64,000 nt of DNA, taken from positions 38,396 to 102,395 of the forward strand of contig VRZD01000024.1 in assembly GCA_016743235.1 (NCBI GenBank). The letters are read 5' to 3'. The first letter of the stretch is position 1, and the number at the start of each line of letters is the position of its first letter. The translations under genes and the position numbers were made by a program. The notes under the pieces are model-generated. The model was not told where the DNA came from. It saw nothing but the letters and a program-made list of their open reading frames with translations, and did no database searches. Origin of the DNA: Pantanalinema sp. GBBB05. Its GTDB lineage: Bacteria; Cyanobacteriota; Cyanobacteriia; Leptolyngbyales; Leptolyngbyaceae. Positions 1 through 7,695 of the stretch are shown in pieces.

Positions 1-1618
1 TGCCGGCGCTAGCATTGGAAGTTAACCCTGCAGGACGAACAGCTGTACCAATATAACTAGGATTTTGGGCATCTTTGACACCATCCACTTCAATTGATTC
101 CGATGCATTAATGATCAGATTCCCAGCATTCCCAAGAACAATGCTGGAAGCCGATACCCTTGCCCCCCCTTGCACTGACAGAGTGCGCGTATTCACGGTT
201 AAATTGCCTGAATTCCCAACCCCAAACGTAGCAGCCGATAGCAAACTAAAATAAAGACCGGGTGGTGCTCCAGCATTCGACACCTGAATTGCATCGGCAT
301 TGACGGTGATATCGCCACCAGCGCCCAAACTAAACGGTCTGGCAGCCACATTTGCACCTGCCGAAATGACTAAATCGCGGGTAGCGATCGTGAGATTTCC
401 CCCCTTGCCCCGACCATTGGAACTTACCAGAATCTGGCTAACAGCTCGAAACGCATTCGGGTCTCCAGCGGTGAACCCATTGACCGTCATCTCAGTAGCA
501 TTGATGCCAATGTTGCCGCCAGGTGCAGCACTGAAGGTGCGATCGAGCACATAGCCCCCCTGATCAATCAATAGGCTGGGGGTATTAATCAGGATATTCC
601 CAGCTGCACCGGCAGCCGTAGTTTCATTCACTAAAGCACTAGACGCTAGAAAATTTGGCGATTTCCCAGTAATTTGTAAGGACTTTACTGCATTGACGAC
701 GATATCGCCCGCAGTCTGGGTGCCCTGATTTTGCACTAGCACTAGAGAACCGCCCTGGAGACTGACCTGAGCCCCCTGCACCTGGATCGAACCGGGGCTG
801 GTTCCACGCACCGAGGCTAAAGCCCGTTGGGTCATCTGAATATTGCCAAAGCTAGAGGCATTCGGATAACTCAGTGTCAAACCTGAGGAGTTGGCATTAA
901 GTGCGACGCTACCGCCCACGACACTGCCTAATTCAATGCGTCCTCCTGGTGCAGAAAGTAACCCACCTGTTACAGCCAAGTCGCCACCAATCAGTGCCAG
1001 GGTTTTGCCTGCGTTCACCTGTAAGCCTTGAGTACTAAGATTTAAGCTAACTCTTGTTGAGGCATCGAATGTAGCAGCACTCCCTGCTCCCTGGACGGTG
1101 ATCGGTCTGGCATTGGCTCCCAGTTGCAAGCCTACAGGCACACTCATGGTCAATAAAGGTGGCGCGGTTGTATCAGTGGCACTAAACTTCGTCCCATCGG
1201 CAAAACTAATGCTGGTTGCAGTGGTAGCCGTAAAGGAGCCACCAAGATTCAACCTGGCATTGGGACCAAAGAGAATGCCTGAGGGATTGAGCAAAAACAG
1301 GTTAGCGCTGCCGTTAGCACGGATTAAGCCATCAATGTTAGAAACATTGCCGCCTGTTACCCGGGCAAAAATATTCTGAATGGTGGTGGCGTTATTGAAG
1401 AAGGCAGAACCCCCCGTGGGCACAGAGAACTGACTGAAGCTGTGAAACAGGTTATTGCCTTGGGTCGTGCCATTGGTGATCGTGAAATTGTTGCCGCTCT
1501 GGGTGACGGTGGTGTTGAGGCTGCCATCGGGAACGACCTGCGCGTGGGCGGGTAAGGTCATTCCCACTATCGCTAGCAGGAAGGACCAGCACCCAGACCA
1601 GTAGTGCATCACCTTCAT
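1..1618 (-). CDS. Filamentous haemagglutinin N-terminal domain protein, 3' end outside window
   Basis: Secreted repeat-rich protein of the two-partner-secretion (haemagglutination activity domain) type, read on the minus strand and cut off by the window start. The frame is open from the ATG at 1618, which is preceded by GGAG, down to base 1. The N-terminus has a signal peptide ending near PAHAQ. The TPS-domain landmarks follow: NGTTQGNNLFHSFSQF, then a FLLNPSGILFGPNARL block, where NPxGI(L/V)FG is the family hallmark. The rest is low-complexity beta-helix-like sequence. The family is exported through a TpsB outer-membrane porin and sits at the cell surface; no TpsB partner lies in the window. 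A second family member is at 56291-59344. The length is unknown because the C-terminus is missing. Confidence 0.9.
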   Translation of the reverse strand, partial: MKVMHYWSGCWSFLLAIVGMTLPAHAQVVPDGSLNTTVTQSGNNFTITNGTTQGNNLFHSFSQFSVPTGGSAFFNNATTIQNIFARVTGGNVSNIDGLIRANGSANLFLLNPSGILFGPNARLNLGGSFTATTATSISFADGTKFSATDTTAPPLLTMSVPVGLQLGANARPITVQGAGSAATFDASTRVSLNLSTQGLQVNAGKTLALIGGDLAVTGGLLSAPGGRIELGSVVGGSVALNANSSGLTLSYPNASSFGNIQMTQRALASVRGTSPGSIQVQGAQVSLQGGSLVLVQNQGTQTAGDIVVNAVKSLQITGKSPNFLASSALVNETTAAGAAGNILINTPSLLIDQGGYVLDRTFSAAPGGNIGINATEMTVNGFTAGDPNAFRAVSQILVSSNGRGKGGNLTIATRDLVISAGANVAARPFSLGAGGDITVNADAIQVSNAGAPPGLYFSLLSAATFGVGNSGNLTVNTRTLSVQGGARVSASSIVLGNAGNLIINASESIEVDGVKDAQNPSYIGTAVRPAGLTSNASAG

Positions 1619-1704
1619 TCTCTTTCTCCTCGCTTCATAAGTTGCTTCAAGACACCAGGGATCGTTCGCAAGACGCTAACGCTCAGGGTTCCTGCCATAG
1701 GGTT

Positions 1705-2135
1705 CCCTAATTTTCACTCACAGTAGCTAATTGACCCAGCTCTTGGTCGAGTGATGGCTCTGCTTGCCTCGGTTGCCATTGAGACTCACGGATAGCTGTG
1801 GTTTGGGGTCTTGGGAATGATGGCATAACTTCGTCGTTGACCGTGTCGGTCACCTTACTGACGAGGGAGGGTGAGAGGTTGACACCATAGAGTTCTTCCA
1901 ACTGGGGCTGATGTCTCCCTCATACATACAGCACCAAAATCTTTTCATCAAGCCCGGCTAAGCGGTGTTGGGGCTTGAGCACCAGCACAGGTTCAAACTT
2001 GCCCTGGCGGTCGCGTTAGATTGCCAAGTCCATCTCGCTGTGATCTGTGAATGGTCTTTTTGGAGTAACCATGATGCGGTCTCCTGAATACTGGGATTTT
2101 AGACCGCTTACACAAAATCCTGATCAGTCTCCAGA
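1705..2135 (-). pseudogene. Remnant of IS256-family (mutator-type) transposase
   Basis: Reading the minus strand from about 2072 gives, in pieces, the central part of an IS256-type transposase: a RDRQGKFEPV block, a HRLAGLDEKILVLY block and an LEELYGVNLSPSLVSKVTDTV block. In intact relatives these lie in this order and are continuous. Here they are broken by an in-frame TAA after MDLAI, a TGA after LVLYV and a frameshift before LEELYG. The catalytic DDE region is absent. The sequence at about 2101-2132 (TTACACAAAATCC) looks like an IS256-type terminal repeat. This is a decayed insertion-sequence fragment that cannot encode a transposase. Confidence 0.8.
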
Positions 2136-2522
2136 GTTGTGAGTTACTTCAAGTGAATTTGGCAAAACAGCCGACTTAAACTAATGCACTATCACTGTTT
2201 TCACCACAATTATCGACAATTTAGACCACTGATTGACGATTACGTGCATCAGCACTTAAACACACTCTCCTGATTTTACTTGAGTGCCAACTTTCAAACA
2301 CGATTACGGGTTACTTCCGCATGGCTGCTGTCTATGTTAATGAAAAACTTGGTAGTTTTGCGGTCTGGGTACCCAATTACAACCTACATCAGTGTGTTCA
2401 TATGATGCTATTTACCTTAACCTTTGTAAATCTGTACCTAATTCCGATATTCCAAATAATTGCAGGGAACGCTAGAGGGATGGGATTTCAGATTCCGTAA
2501 TCTGCTAGTTTTAGTGCTCTGT
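2136..2522. other. Intergenic stretch, nothing recognised
   Basis: AT-rich spacer between the transposase remnant and the HD-domain gene. I see no ORF with recognisable similarity, no hairpin with a T-run and no RNA gene. It presumably holds the promoter of the downstream operon, but I cannot point to convincing -35/-10 boxes. Confidence 0.4.
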
Positions 2523-3440
2523 ATGCTGCTCTCCTTTGTAGACACGATCGCCCATATCAAGAGCCTAGCGCTCCAGGACTTCGATCGCGAAGTAACCGAA
2601 AAACAGCTGTGCTATCACACCCGTGATCATATTGCTGGAGTGCAACGTCGTGCCAGCCAAATTTTTCAAGTCATTTGTCCTTATCTACCGCCAACTGAGG
2701 ATATTGAGCGTTTAGAGCAGTTACTGGATTTATGTGCTGCGACCCATGATCTGATCCAGATTTTTGTTCCCCAGTCAGATCCCCATACTTCTCGACGGAG
2801 AGAAGCCGGAGTTAGCGAAGCCGCCACGATCGAGCGAATTCTAGAACTGATTCATCAACTGAATCAGCAGAGCCCTAATGATATTGCCTGCTTCGCAAAA
2901 CGTGATATACAGATTATTCAAGAAGCGATCGCTGCAACTATTTGCGATTACGATCCCATTGAGCAAGCGATCTTCCAACCGGCCTTACATTCGCATCAGC
3001 CCATTTCGGTCGTAGCGCGAATTCTCGCGCTCGCGGATATTGGGGCGTTAGGCATGGAAGGAACTGTTGCCTACAATACAGAAGGTTGCCTGCTATTTCT
3101 GGAAGAGAATCCGGATGTGCGATCGCTGCTGGAGACTCAGCAGTTATCAAGTCTGATTGCCCACGATCCCTTGCTATATGAGAACGTTCGCCAACGACTT
3201 TTGAAACGGGCGCAATTTCAGGTCAACTTAGCAAAATCACGTCTGAATCGTTGTCCTCAAGAATTTGCTGGGTTTCCACCAGGCGCTATTCCTAGCTTGA
3301 TCCATGAGGTATTTCAGTACCTGACCCCTGCAACCATCCGTGAAATTGAAAAATCAACCCCGATCGCAGAAAATACCCCGCTGGAGGTTTTGACTCATTT
3401 CTTTCAGTTTGAGCAGAGAATATCAAAAACTTTTCCATAA
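2523..3440 (+). CDS. HD-domain-like putative phosphohydrolase
   Basis: Cytoplasmic protein of about 305 residues with an HD-type metal-binding pattern. There is an early His in CYHTRDHIAGV, an HD pair in LDLCAATHDLIQ, and a later Asp in ARILALADIGALG. Such proteins usually hydrolyse phosphate esters, often nucleotides or cyclic nucleotides; the substrate here is unknown. Start choice is uncertain. The frame extends to a TTG at 2460, which adds 21 hydrophobic residues and has no ribosome-binding site. ATG at 2523 gives a more normal N-terminus but also lacks a clear site. The gene lies 112 bases upstream of the chemosensory operon in the same direction and may be co-transcribed. The HD assignment is by motif only. 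Confidence 0.65.
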   Translation: MLLSFVDTIAHIKSLALQDFDREVTEKQLCYHTRDHIAGVQRRASQIFQVICPYLPPTEDIERLEQLLDLCAATHDLIQIFVPQSDPHTSRRREAGVSEAATIERILELIHQLNQQSPNDIACFAKRDIQIIQEAIAATICDYDPIEQAIFQPALHSHQPISVVARILALADIGALGMEGTVAYNTEGCLLFLEENPDVRSLLETQQLSSLIAHDPLLYENVRQRLLKRAQFQVNLAKSRLNRCPQEFAGFPPGAIPSLIHEVFQYLTPATIREIEKSTPIAENTPLEVLTHFFQFEQRISKTFP

Positions 3441-3552
3441 AAATACTGATGGCATCCGTCTAAAGTGAAGTTTTTGTAGCAAATCGGGAACTCTAAGGAG
3501 AAATTACCGATTTTTGGATTCTTGAGACCCAGCGAGTCAAGTTGAGCCTGCC

Positions 3553-4008
3553 ATGTTAATGTTGGTTTTCTATATTGGCAAAAACCTATACGCGATCGAA
3601 AGTTCGCGGGTTGTGGAAGTGATCCCACGTTTAACTTACCGGGAAGTCCATCATGTGCCGGAGTATGTTGCGGGAGTATTCAACTATCGTGGCTCGATCG
3701 TTCCTGTCATCGATCTTTGTCGCTTAATTCGCGGCATCCCCAGTAAAGGGTTCCTGAGTACCCGCGTCATGATGGTCAGTTACCCACAGCCCGATGGAGC
3801 ATTGCGATATGTTGGTCTCATGGCAGAGCGGGTGATCGAAGCCTTGGACAAAGCAGAAACCGATTTTAAGGACACAGGGATCCAAGCCAATACTGCACCT
3901 TATCTCGGTGGCATTATTACTGATAAAAAAGGGATGATTCAGCGAATTCGGTTAGAACAACTCTTCGCGGAGGTGCAGCCTATTAACTTGATTGCCGCAG
4001 GAGTGTGA
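3553..4008 (+). CDS. cheW: CheW-like chemotaxis coupling protein
   Basis: Protein of 151 residues made up of one CheW domain, the adaptor that links receptors to the CheA kinase. It has the standard features: a hydrophobic start (VFYIGKNLYAIESSRVVEVIP), the HHVPEYVAGVFNYRGSIVPVIDL segment that carries the conserved NxRG, and a final Leu-rich strand with IRLEQLF. It is the first gene of a tight operon, cheW-cheR-mcp-cheW-cheA-cheB, and its stop lies just before the cheR start (the cheR frame is open across it). A second, longer CheW is at 6947-7681, so the array may use two adaptors with different partners. Confidence 0.9.
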   Translation: MLMLVFYIGKNLYAIESSRVVEVIPRLTYREVHHVPEYVAGVFNYRGSIVPVIDLCRLIRGIPSKGFLSTRVMMVSYPQPDGALRYVGLMAERVIEALDKAETDFKDTGIQANTAPYLGGIITDKKGMIQRIRLEQLFAEVQPINLIAAGV

Positions 4009-4015
4009 ATTGGAG

Positions 4016-5320
4016 ATGCCGTTGGATACAGACTCTTATCGCCATCTCCAAGAGATCGAAATCCTCATCAGTCAACGAGTTGGCTTTGATGCCAGAATTA
4101 TTGGTTCTCGCAAAATCAGTCGAGCTGTGGAAAATCGACGAATTGCTTGTCGTCTAAGAGATACCGAAGCTTATCTCACAGTTCTGCAATCCTCCCCGCA
4201 GGAATTCAGTGAACTCATTGAACAATTGGTTGTGCCAGAGACCTGGTTTTTTCGCGATCGCAGACCGTTCGATTTCCTGGTAAATTTTGTGCAGACCCAA
4301 TGGTTAGCTAAACCGGGCGCTACCAAACTACGAGTCCTGAGTGTCCCCTGCTCAACGGGGGAAGAGCCCTATTCCATTGCAATAGCGCTGCTGGAAGCCG
4401 GCTTATCAGTCAATCGGTTCAGTGTTGATGCTGTGGATATCAGCCACCAAGCTTTAACTAAGGCTGAACGGGCTATCTACGGAAAAAATTCCTTTCGGGG
4501 CGAAGACTGGGTAGAGCGACATCGGTATTTTCAGGATATAGATGGCAAGTATAGCGTCTGTTCACTCGTTCGTAATGCAGTCAGTTTTCGTCAGGGTAAC
4601 TTACTCAATGAGGCCACTACAACCTCTGGAAAATATGACATTATTTTTTGTCGTAACTTGCTGATTTATTTAGAAGATGTTGCTTGTCAATATATTCTTA
4701 ATACTCTGTATCAACTTTTAAAGCCTGAAGGTCTGTTATTTGTTGGTGCATCAGAAACGGGAAAGGTATCGAGCGATCGCTTCTCTTATATTCGTCAAGC
4801 TTTTACCTTTGCGTATCGCAAAATTGATACTGTTCCCTACCAACCATCAAAAGCCGTCTTAGAACAGACTGAGACGAAACAAGTCCTAGCTCAAGCCTCT
4901 ACTCAACCCCTTCCACGTTTAGATGTAAAAGCAACTACAAGCACTCGTCGCCATGCTCCATTGGGGTCTGCAAAACCACGACCAATCGTTGTACCGCCAA
5001 TTCATTCGCTACAAAATGTAACTCTACAACAGGCACAGCAATTGGCGGATGCAGGAAACATTGAAGCTGCCATTCATTGTTGCAAAACTTATTTAGCATC
5101 CCACTCTACCCATGCAGAAGCCAATGCCTTATTGGGCACTTTATATCAGGCAACGGCTGATTATGAGCAAGCAGAACGCTGTTTTCGGAGGGCACTGTAT
5201 CTTCAGCCAAACCTGTACGAAGCCCTGATGCATCTCGCATTGCTCAAAGAATCTCGTGGAGATGCGATCGCAGCAGAACGATTACGGCAACGAATTCAAA
5301 AGCTACAACCTAATTCTTAA
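4016..5320 (+). CDS. cheR: CheR-type protein-glutamate methyltransferase with TPR tail
   Basis: SAM-dependent methyltransferase of 434 residues that methylates receptor glutamates. The catalytic domain (about residues 1-265) carries the CheR landmarks ETWFFRDRRPFDFL, the SAM loop SVPCSTGEEPYSIA and IIFCRNLLIYLE. A linker of about 60 residues rich in Gln/Thr/Pro follows, then a C-terminal TPR region (NIEAAIHCCKTYLASH, DYEQAERCFRRALYLQPN). TPR-tailed CheR proteins are common in alternative chemosensory systems. I chose ATG 4016. The frame stays open to a TTG at 3992, and a TTG at 4010 lies 7 bases after an AGGAG, so the true start could be slightly upstream. The partner methylesterase CheB is at 10673-11728. 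Confidence 0.9.
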   Translation: MPLDTDSYRHLQEIEILISQRVGFDARIIGSRKISRAVENRRIACRLRDTEAYLTVLQSSPQEFSELIEQLVVPETWFFRDRRPFDFLVNFVQTQWLAKPGATKLRVLSVPCSTGEEPYSIAIALLEAGLSVNRFSVDAVDISHQALTKAERAIYGKNSFRGEDWVERHRYFQDIDGKYSVCSLVRNAVSFRQGNLLNEATTTSGKYDIIFCRNLLIYLEDVACQYILNTLYQLLKPEGLLFVGASETGKVSSDRFSYIRQAFTFAYRKIDTVPYQPSKAVLEQTETKQVLAQASTQPLPRLDVKATTSTRRHAPLGSAKPRPIVVPPIHSLQNVTLQQAQQLADAGNIEAAIHCCKTYLASHSTHAEANALLGTLYQATADYEQAERCFRRALYLQPNLYEALMHLALLKESRGDAIAAERLRQRIQKLQPNS

Positions 5321-5347
5321 CGTGTCCATTGAACAAAGCAGGCAATT

Positions 5348-6934
5348 ATGGTGAGCAACATCTTAAAAGATAAATCGCTACAAGGGCGGATCATGTCTGC
5401 CTTTTTGATCATGGGCGGACTGGTTCTGATCGTCGCCTTAGTTGGATTGATTTCAACCTTCCGTTTAAACAGCAATATTGACACCTTGGGAAATAACAGC
5501 TTGCCTAGCTTAATTGGACTATGGAAGGTTAATGAAGGACAAACGCAAATTGAGTCATCCGAGCGCACATTGCTGGTTGCTGGACTCTCTGCCCAGGAAC
5601 GACAAACCGAACTTGCTCGCATCAAGTCAGCCTGGAATCAAATTGATGAGGGATTTAAGCAGTACGATGCTACTCCACGTATGGCTGAAGAAGATCGCAA
5701 TTACAAGAAATTGCTCAACAACTGGGATAAGTGGAAAAATGACCATGAAGAGTTTCTCAAACTCGATCAGCAGTTTGAGGACCTAGGCGTGTTTCACCCG
5801 TTTGCTCGTCAACTGGAACTGCAACGGCAAGGCAGAAGTGACTCAACGGATATGGCAACAGCGCGAAAAGCCAGTGAGTTGCTCAATCAAATGCGCAATC
5901 TTACAAAAGCGAATCGAGTTACATTTGAAGCCGCAACGACATCCATTTTAGACTCACTAAAAATCAACGAGATAGTCGCAGAAGAATCAGAGAAATCAGC
6001 GGTTCAAGATGGTCGCCAAGCCCAATTTCTATCAGTTGTTGCGATAATTGTTGGACCCATTATCGCAATTATTTTTGGACGATTTATTAGCCGTGCCCTC
6101 GCCCGCCAGATCCAAAAATCTGTTGTGCAGATCACTACATCCGCAACCCAAATTGCTGCCTCTGGCAAAGAGTTAGAAGCAACGGTAGCCGAGCAACTGG
6201 CCTCAACGAATGAAGTGACGGCAACCGCCCATCAAATTGCGGCGACCTCTAGAAGCTTAGTGCAAACGATGGAGCAGGTGGGTGGAATGTCTCAAGCAAC
6301 CGCTCAAGCTGCTAATGATAGTCAGGATGAACTGACGGACATGGAAGGAGTGATGCGCCAGTTGTCAGATGCAACCACCTCCATTTCTTCCAAGCTGGGT
6401 GTGATGAACAGCAAAGCTGGCAACATCAATAATGTGGTGGTCACGATTACAAAAGTGGCTGATCAAACCAGCATTTTATCGCTCAACGCTGCGATCGAAG
6501 CGGAGAAAGCTGGAGAATACGGGGCAGGATTTGCGGTGGTGGCACGGGAAATTCGGCGTCTGGCAAACCAAACGGCTGTTGCCACGTTGGAGATTGAACA
6601 GATTGTTAAAGATATGCAATCTGCCGTAACAGTAGGCGTGATGGAGATGGATAAATTTAATCGCTCTGTCACCGATAGTGTCGATCGGGTTAGCAAGATC
6701 AGTGACCAGATTGGCGAAGTGATCAACAAAGTGCAGAGTTTACCTCCCCGCTTTGAGCAAGTCCGACACAGCATCGAAGAGCAATCGGAAGGTGCCCAGC
6801 AAATTAGTGAAGCGATGGAGCAACTGAGTCAAGCTTCTGAGCAAACTGCCGATGCTTTGCGAGAAACCAATAACGCCTTGGACCAACTTGATGATGCAGC
6901 ACGGGGATTGCAAGCCACTATTGCCCAGAAGTAA
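5348..6934 (+). CDS. Methyl-accepting chemotaxis protein
   Basis: Transmembrane receptor of 528 residues. TM1 is at about 14-35, a predicted periplasmic helical sensor region runs to about 220, TM2 is at about 227-250, and a cytoplasmic signalling domain fills the rest. The highly conserved hairpin tip is present as VADQTSILSLNAAIEAEKAGEYGAGFAVVA, followed by EIRRLANQTA. The sensor region looks like an all-helical four-helix-bundle type (GLWKVNEGQTQIESSERTLLVAG); the ligand is unknown. A HAMP relay is not evident: after TM2 the sequence goes almost directly into heptad-like IAASGKELEATVAEQLASTNEV. The gene sits between cheR and the second cheW with small gaps, so it is probably the dedicated receptor of this pathway. 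Confidence 0.92.
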   Translation: MVSNILKDKSLQGRIMSAFLIMGGLVLIVALVGLISTFRLNSNIDTLGNNSLPSLIGLWKVNEGQTQIESSERTLLVAGLSAQERQTELARIKSAWNQIDEGFKQYDATPRMAEEDRNYKKLLNNWDKWKNDHEEFLKLDQQFEDLGVFHPFARQLELQRQGRSDSTDMATARKASELLNQMRNLTKANRVTFEAATTSILDSLKINEIVAEESEKSAVQDGRQAQFLSVVAIIVGPIIAIIFGRFISRALARQIQKSVVQITTSATQIAASGKELEATVAEQLASTNEVTATAHQIAATSRSLVQTMEQVGGMSQATAQAANDSQDELTDMEGVMRQLSDATTSISSKLGVMNSKAGNINNVVVTITKVADQTSILSLNAAIEAEKAGEYGAGFAVVAREIRRLANQTAVATLEIEQIVKDMQSAVTVGVMEMDKFNRSVTDSVDRVSKISDQIGEVINKVQSLPPRFEQVRHSIEEQSEGAQQISEAMEQLSQASEQTADALRETNNALDQLDDAARGLQATIAQK

Positions 6935-6946
6935 GGAGCATCCATT

Positions 6947-7681
6947 GTGTTTGAGTCTTTAACTTCAGAATCTGCCACGATTCATCCCCCAATCTTGAAC
7001 GATTGTTGGAATCAGATTGGCGTGATGGGCGATCGATCGTGTCGTGAACTCAAAACCGTGATTCACTGTCACGATTGTCCGGTTTATGCGGCAGTGGGTG
7101 ATAGTTTACTGGAACGCGAACCACCTGCTAACTATATTAGTGAGTGGATTGACATTCTAGCGGAAACGGCTCCAGAGGCAGAAGCATCTGAGAGTAATGG
7201 AGCGCTTGTTCTAGCAGAAGAAGCTATTTCGATCATGATTTTCCGGTTAGGCAACCAGAAGCTAGCACTTCCAGTGCGAATTTTGCAAGAAGTTACCCAT
7301 CCCTGTTTAATTCAGCCCCTGCCGCATCGCAGTAACCAGCTATTTCTAGGCTTAGTTAATATTCGGGGTGAAACCTTGCTGTGTGCCTCGCTCAGTCATC
7401 TATTAAACCTGGAATCTCCTCAAGAAAAAGCGACCACCACACCTATTGAAAATACTAAACGCATGATGGTGGCTGGACAGAGTGAGGAAAAATGGGTGTT
7501 CCCCGTCGATGAAGTGTATGGCACCTATCGATTTCATCTGAGTGAACTGCGAGATGCCCCCGTTGTGATTACCAAAGCGACAGAAGCATATACACAGGGG
7601 GTGATTCACTGGGAGGGGAATAAGGTGAATTATCTCGATTCTGAACTGCTGTTCTATACCCTCAATCACAAAATTTTGTAG
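6947..7681 (+). CDS. Long CheW-like protein with cysteine-containing N-terminal segment
   Basis: Protein of 244 residues. The C-terminal half (about 96-244) is a CheW domain: IMIFRLGNQKLALPVRILQEV, then LFLGLVNIRGETLLCASLSHLL with the NxRGE motif. The first 65 residues form a separate conserved segment, CWNQIGVMGDRSCRELKTV followed by IHCHDCPVY. I recall this as recurring in cyanobacterial CheW proteins; it contains four cysteines, two of them in a CHDC pair, and could bind a metal. The start is GTG at 6947, with AAGGAG overlapping the mcp stop. It is followed 14 bases later by cheA. Role: second adaptor in the receptor-kinase array. Confidence 0.88.
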   Translation: MFESLTSESATIHPPILNDCWNQIGVMGDRSCRELKTVIHCHDCPVYAAVGDSLLEREPPANYISEWIDILAETAPEAEASESNGALVLAEEAISIMIFRLGNQKLALPVRILQEVTHPCLIQPLPHRSNQLFLGLVNIRGETLLCASLSHLLNLESPQEKATTTPIENTKRMMVAGQSEEKWVFPVDEVYGTYRFHLSELRDAPVVITKATEAYTQGVIHWEGNKVNYLDSELLFYTLNHKIL

Positions 7682-7695
7682 GAGATGGAGTCGAG

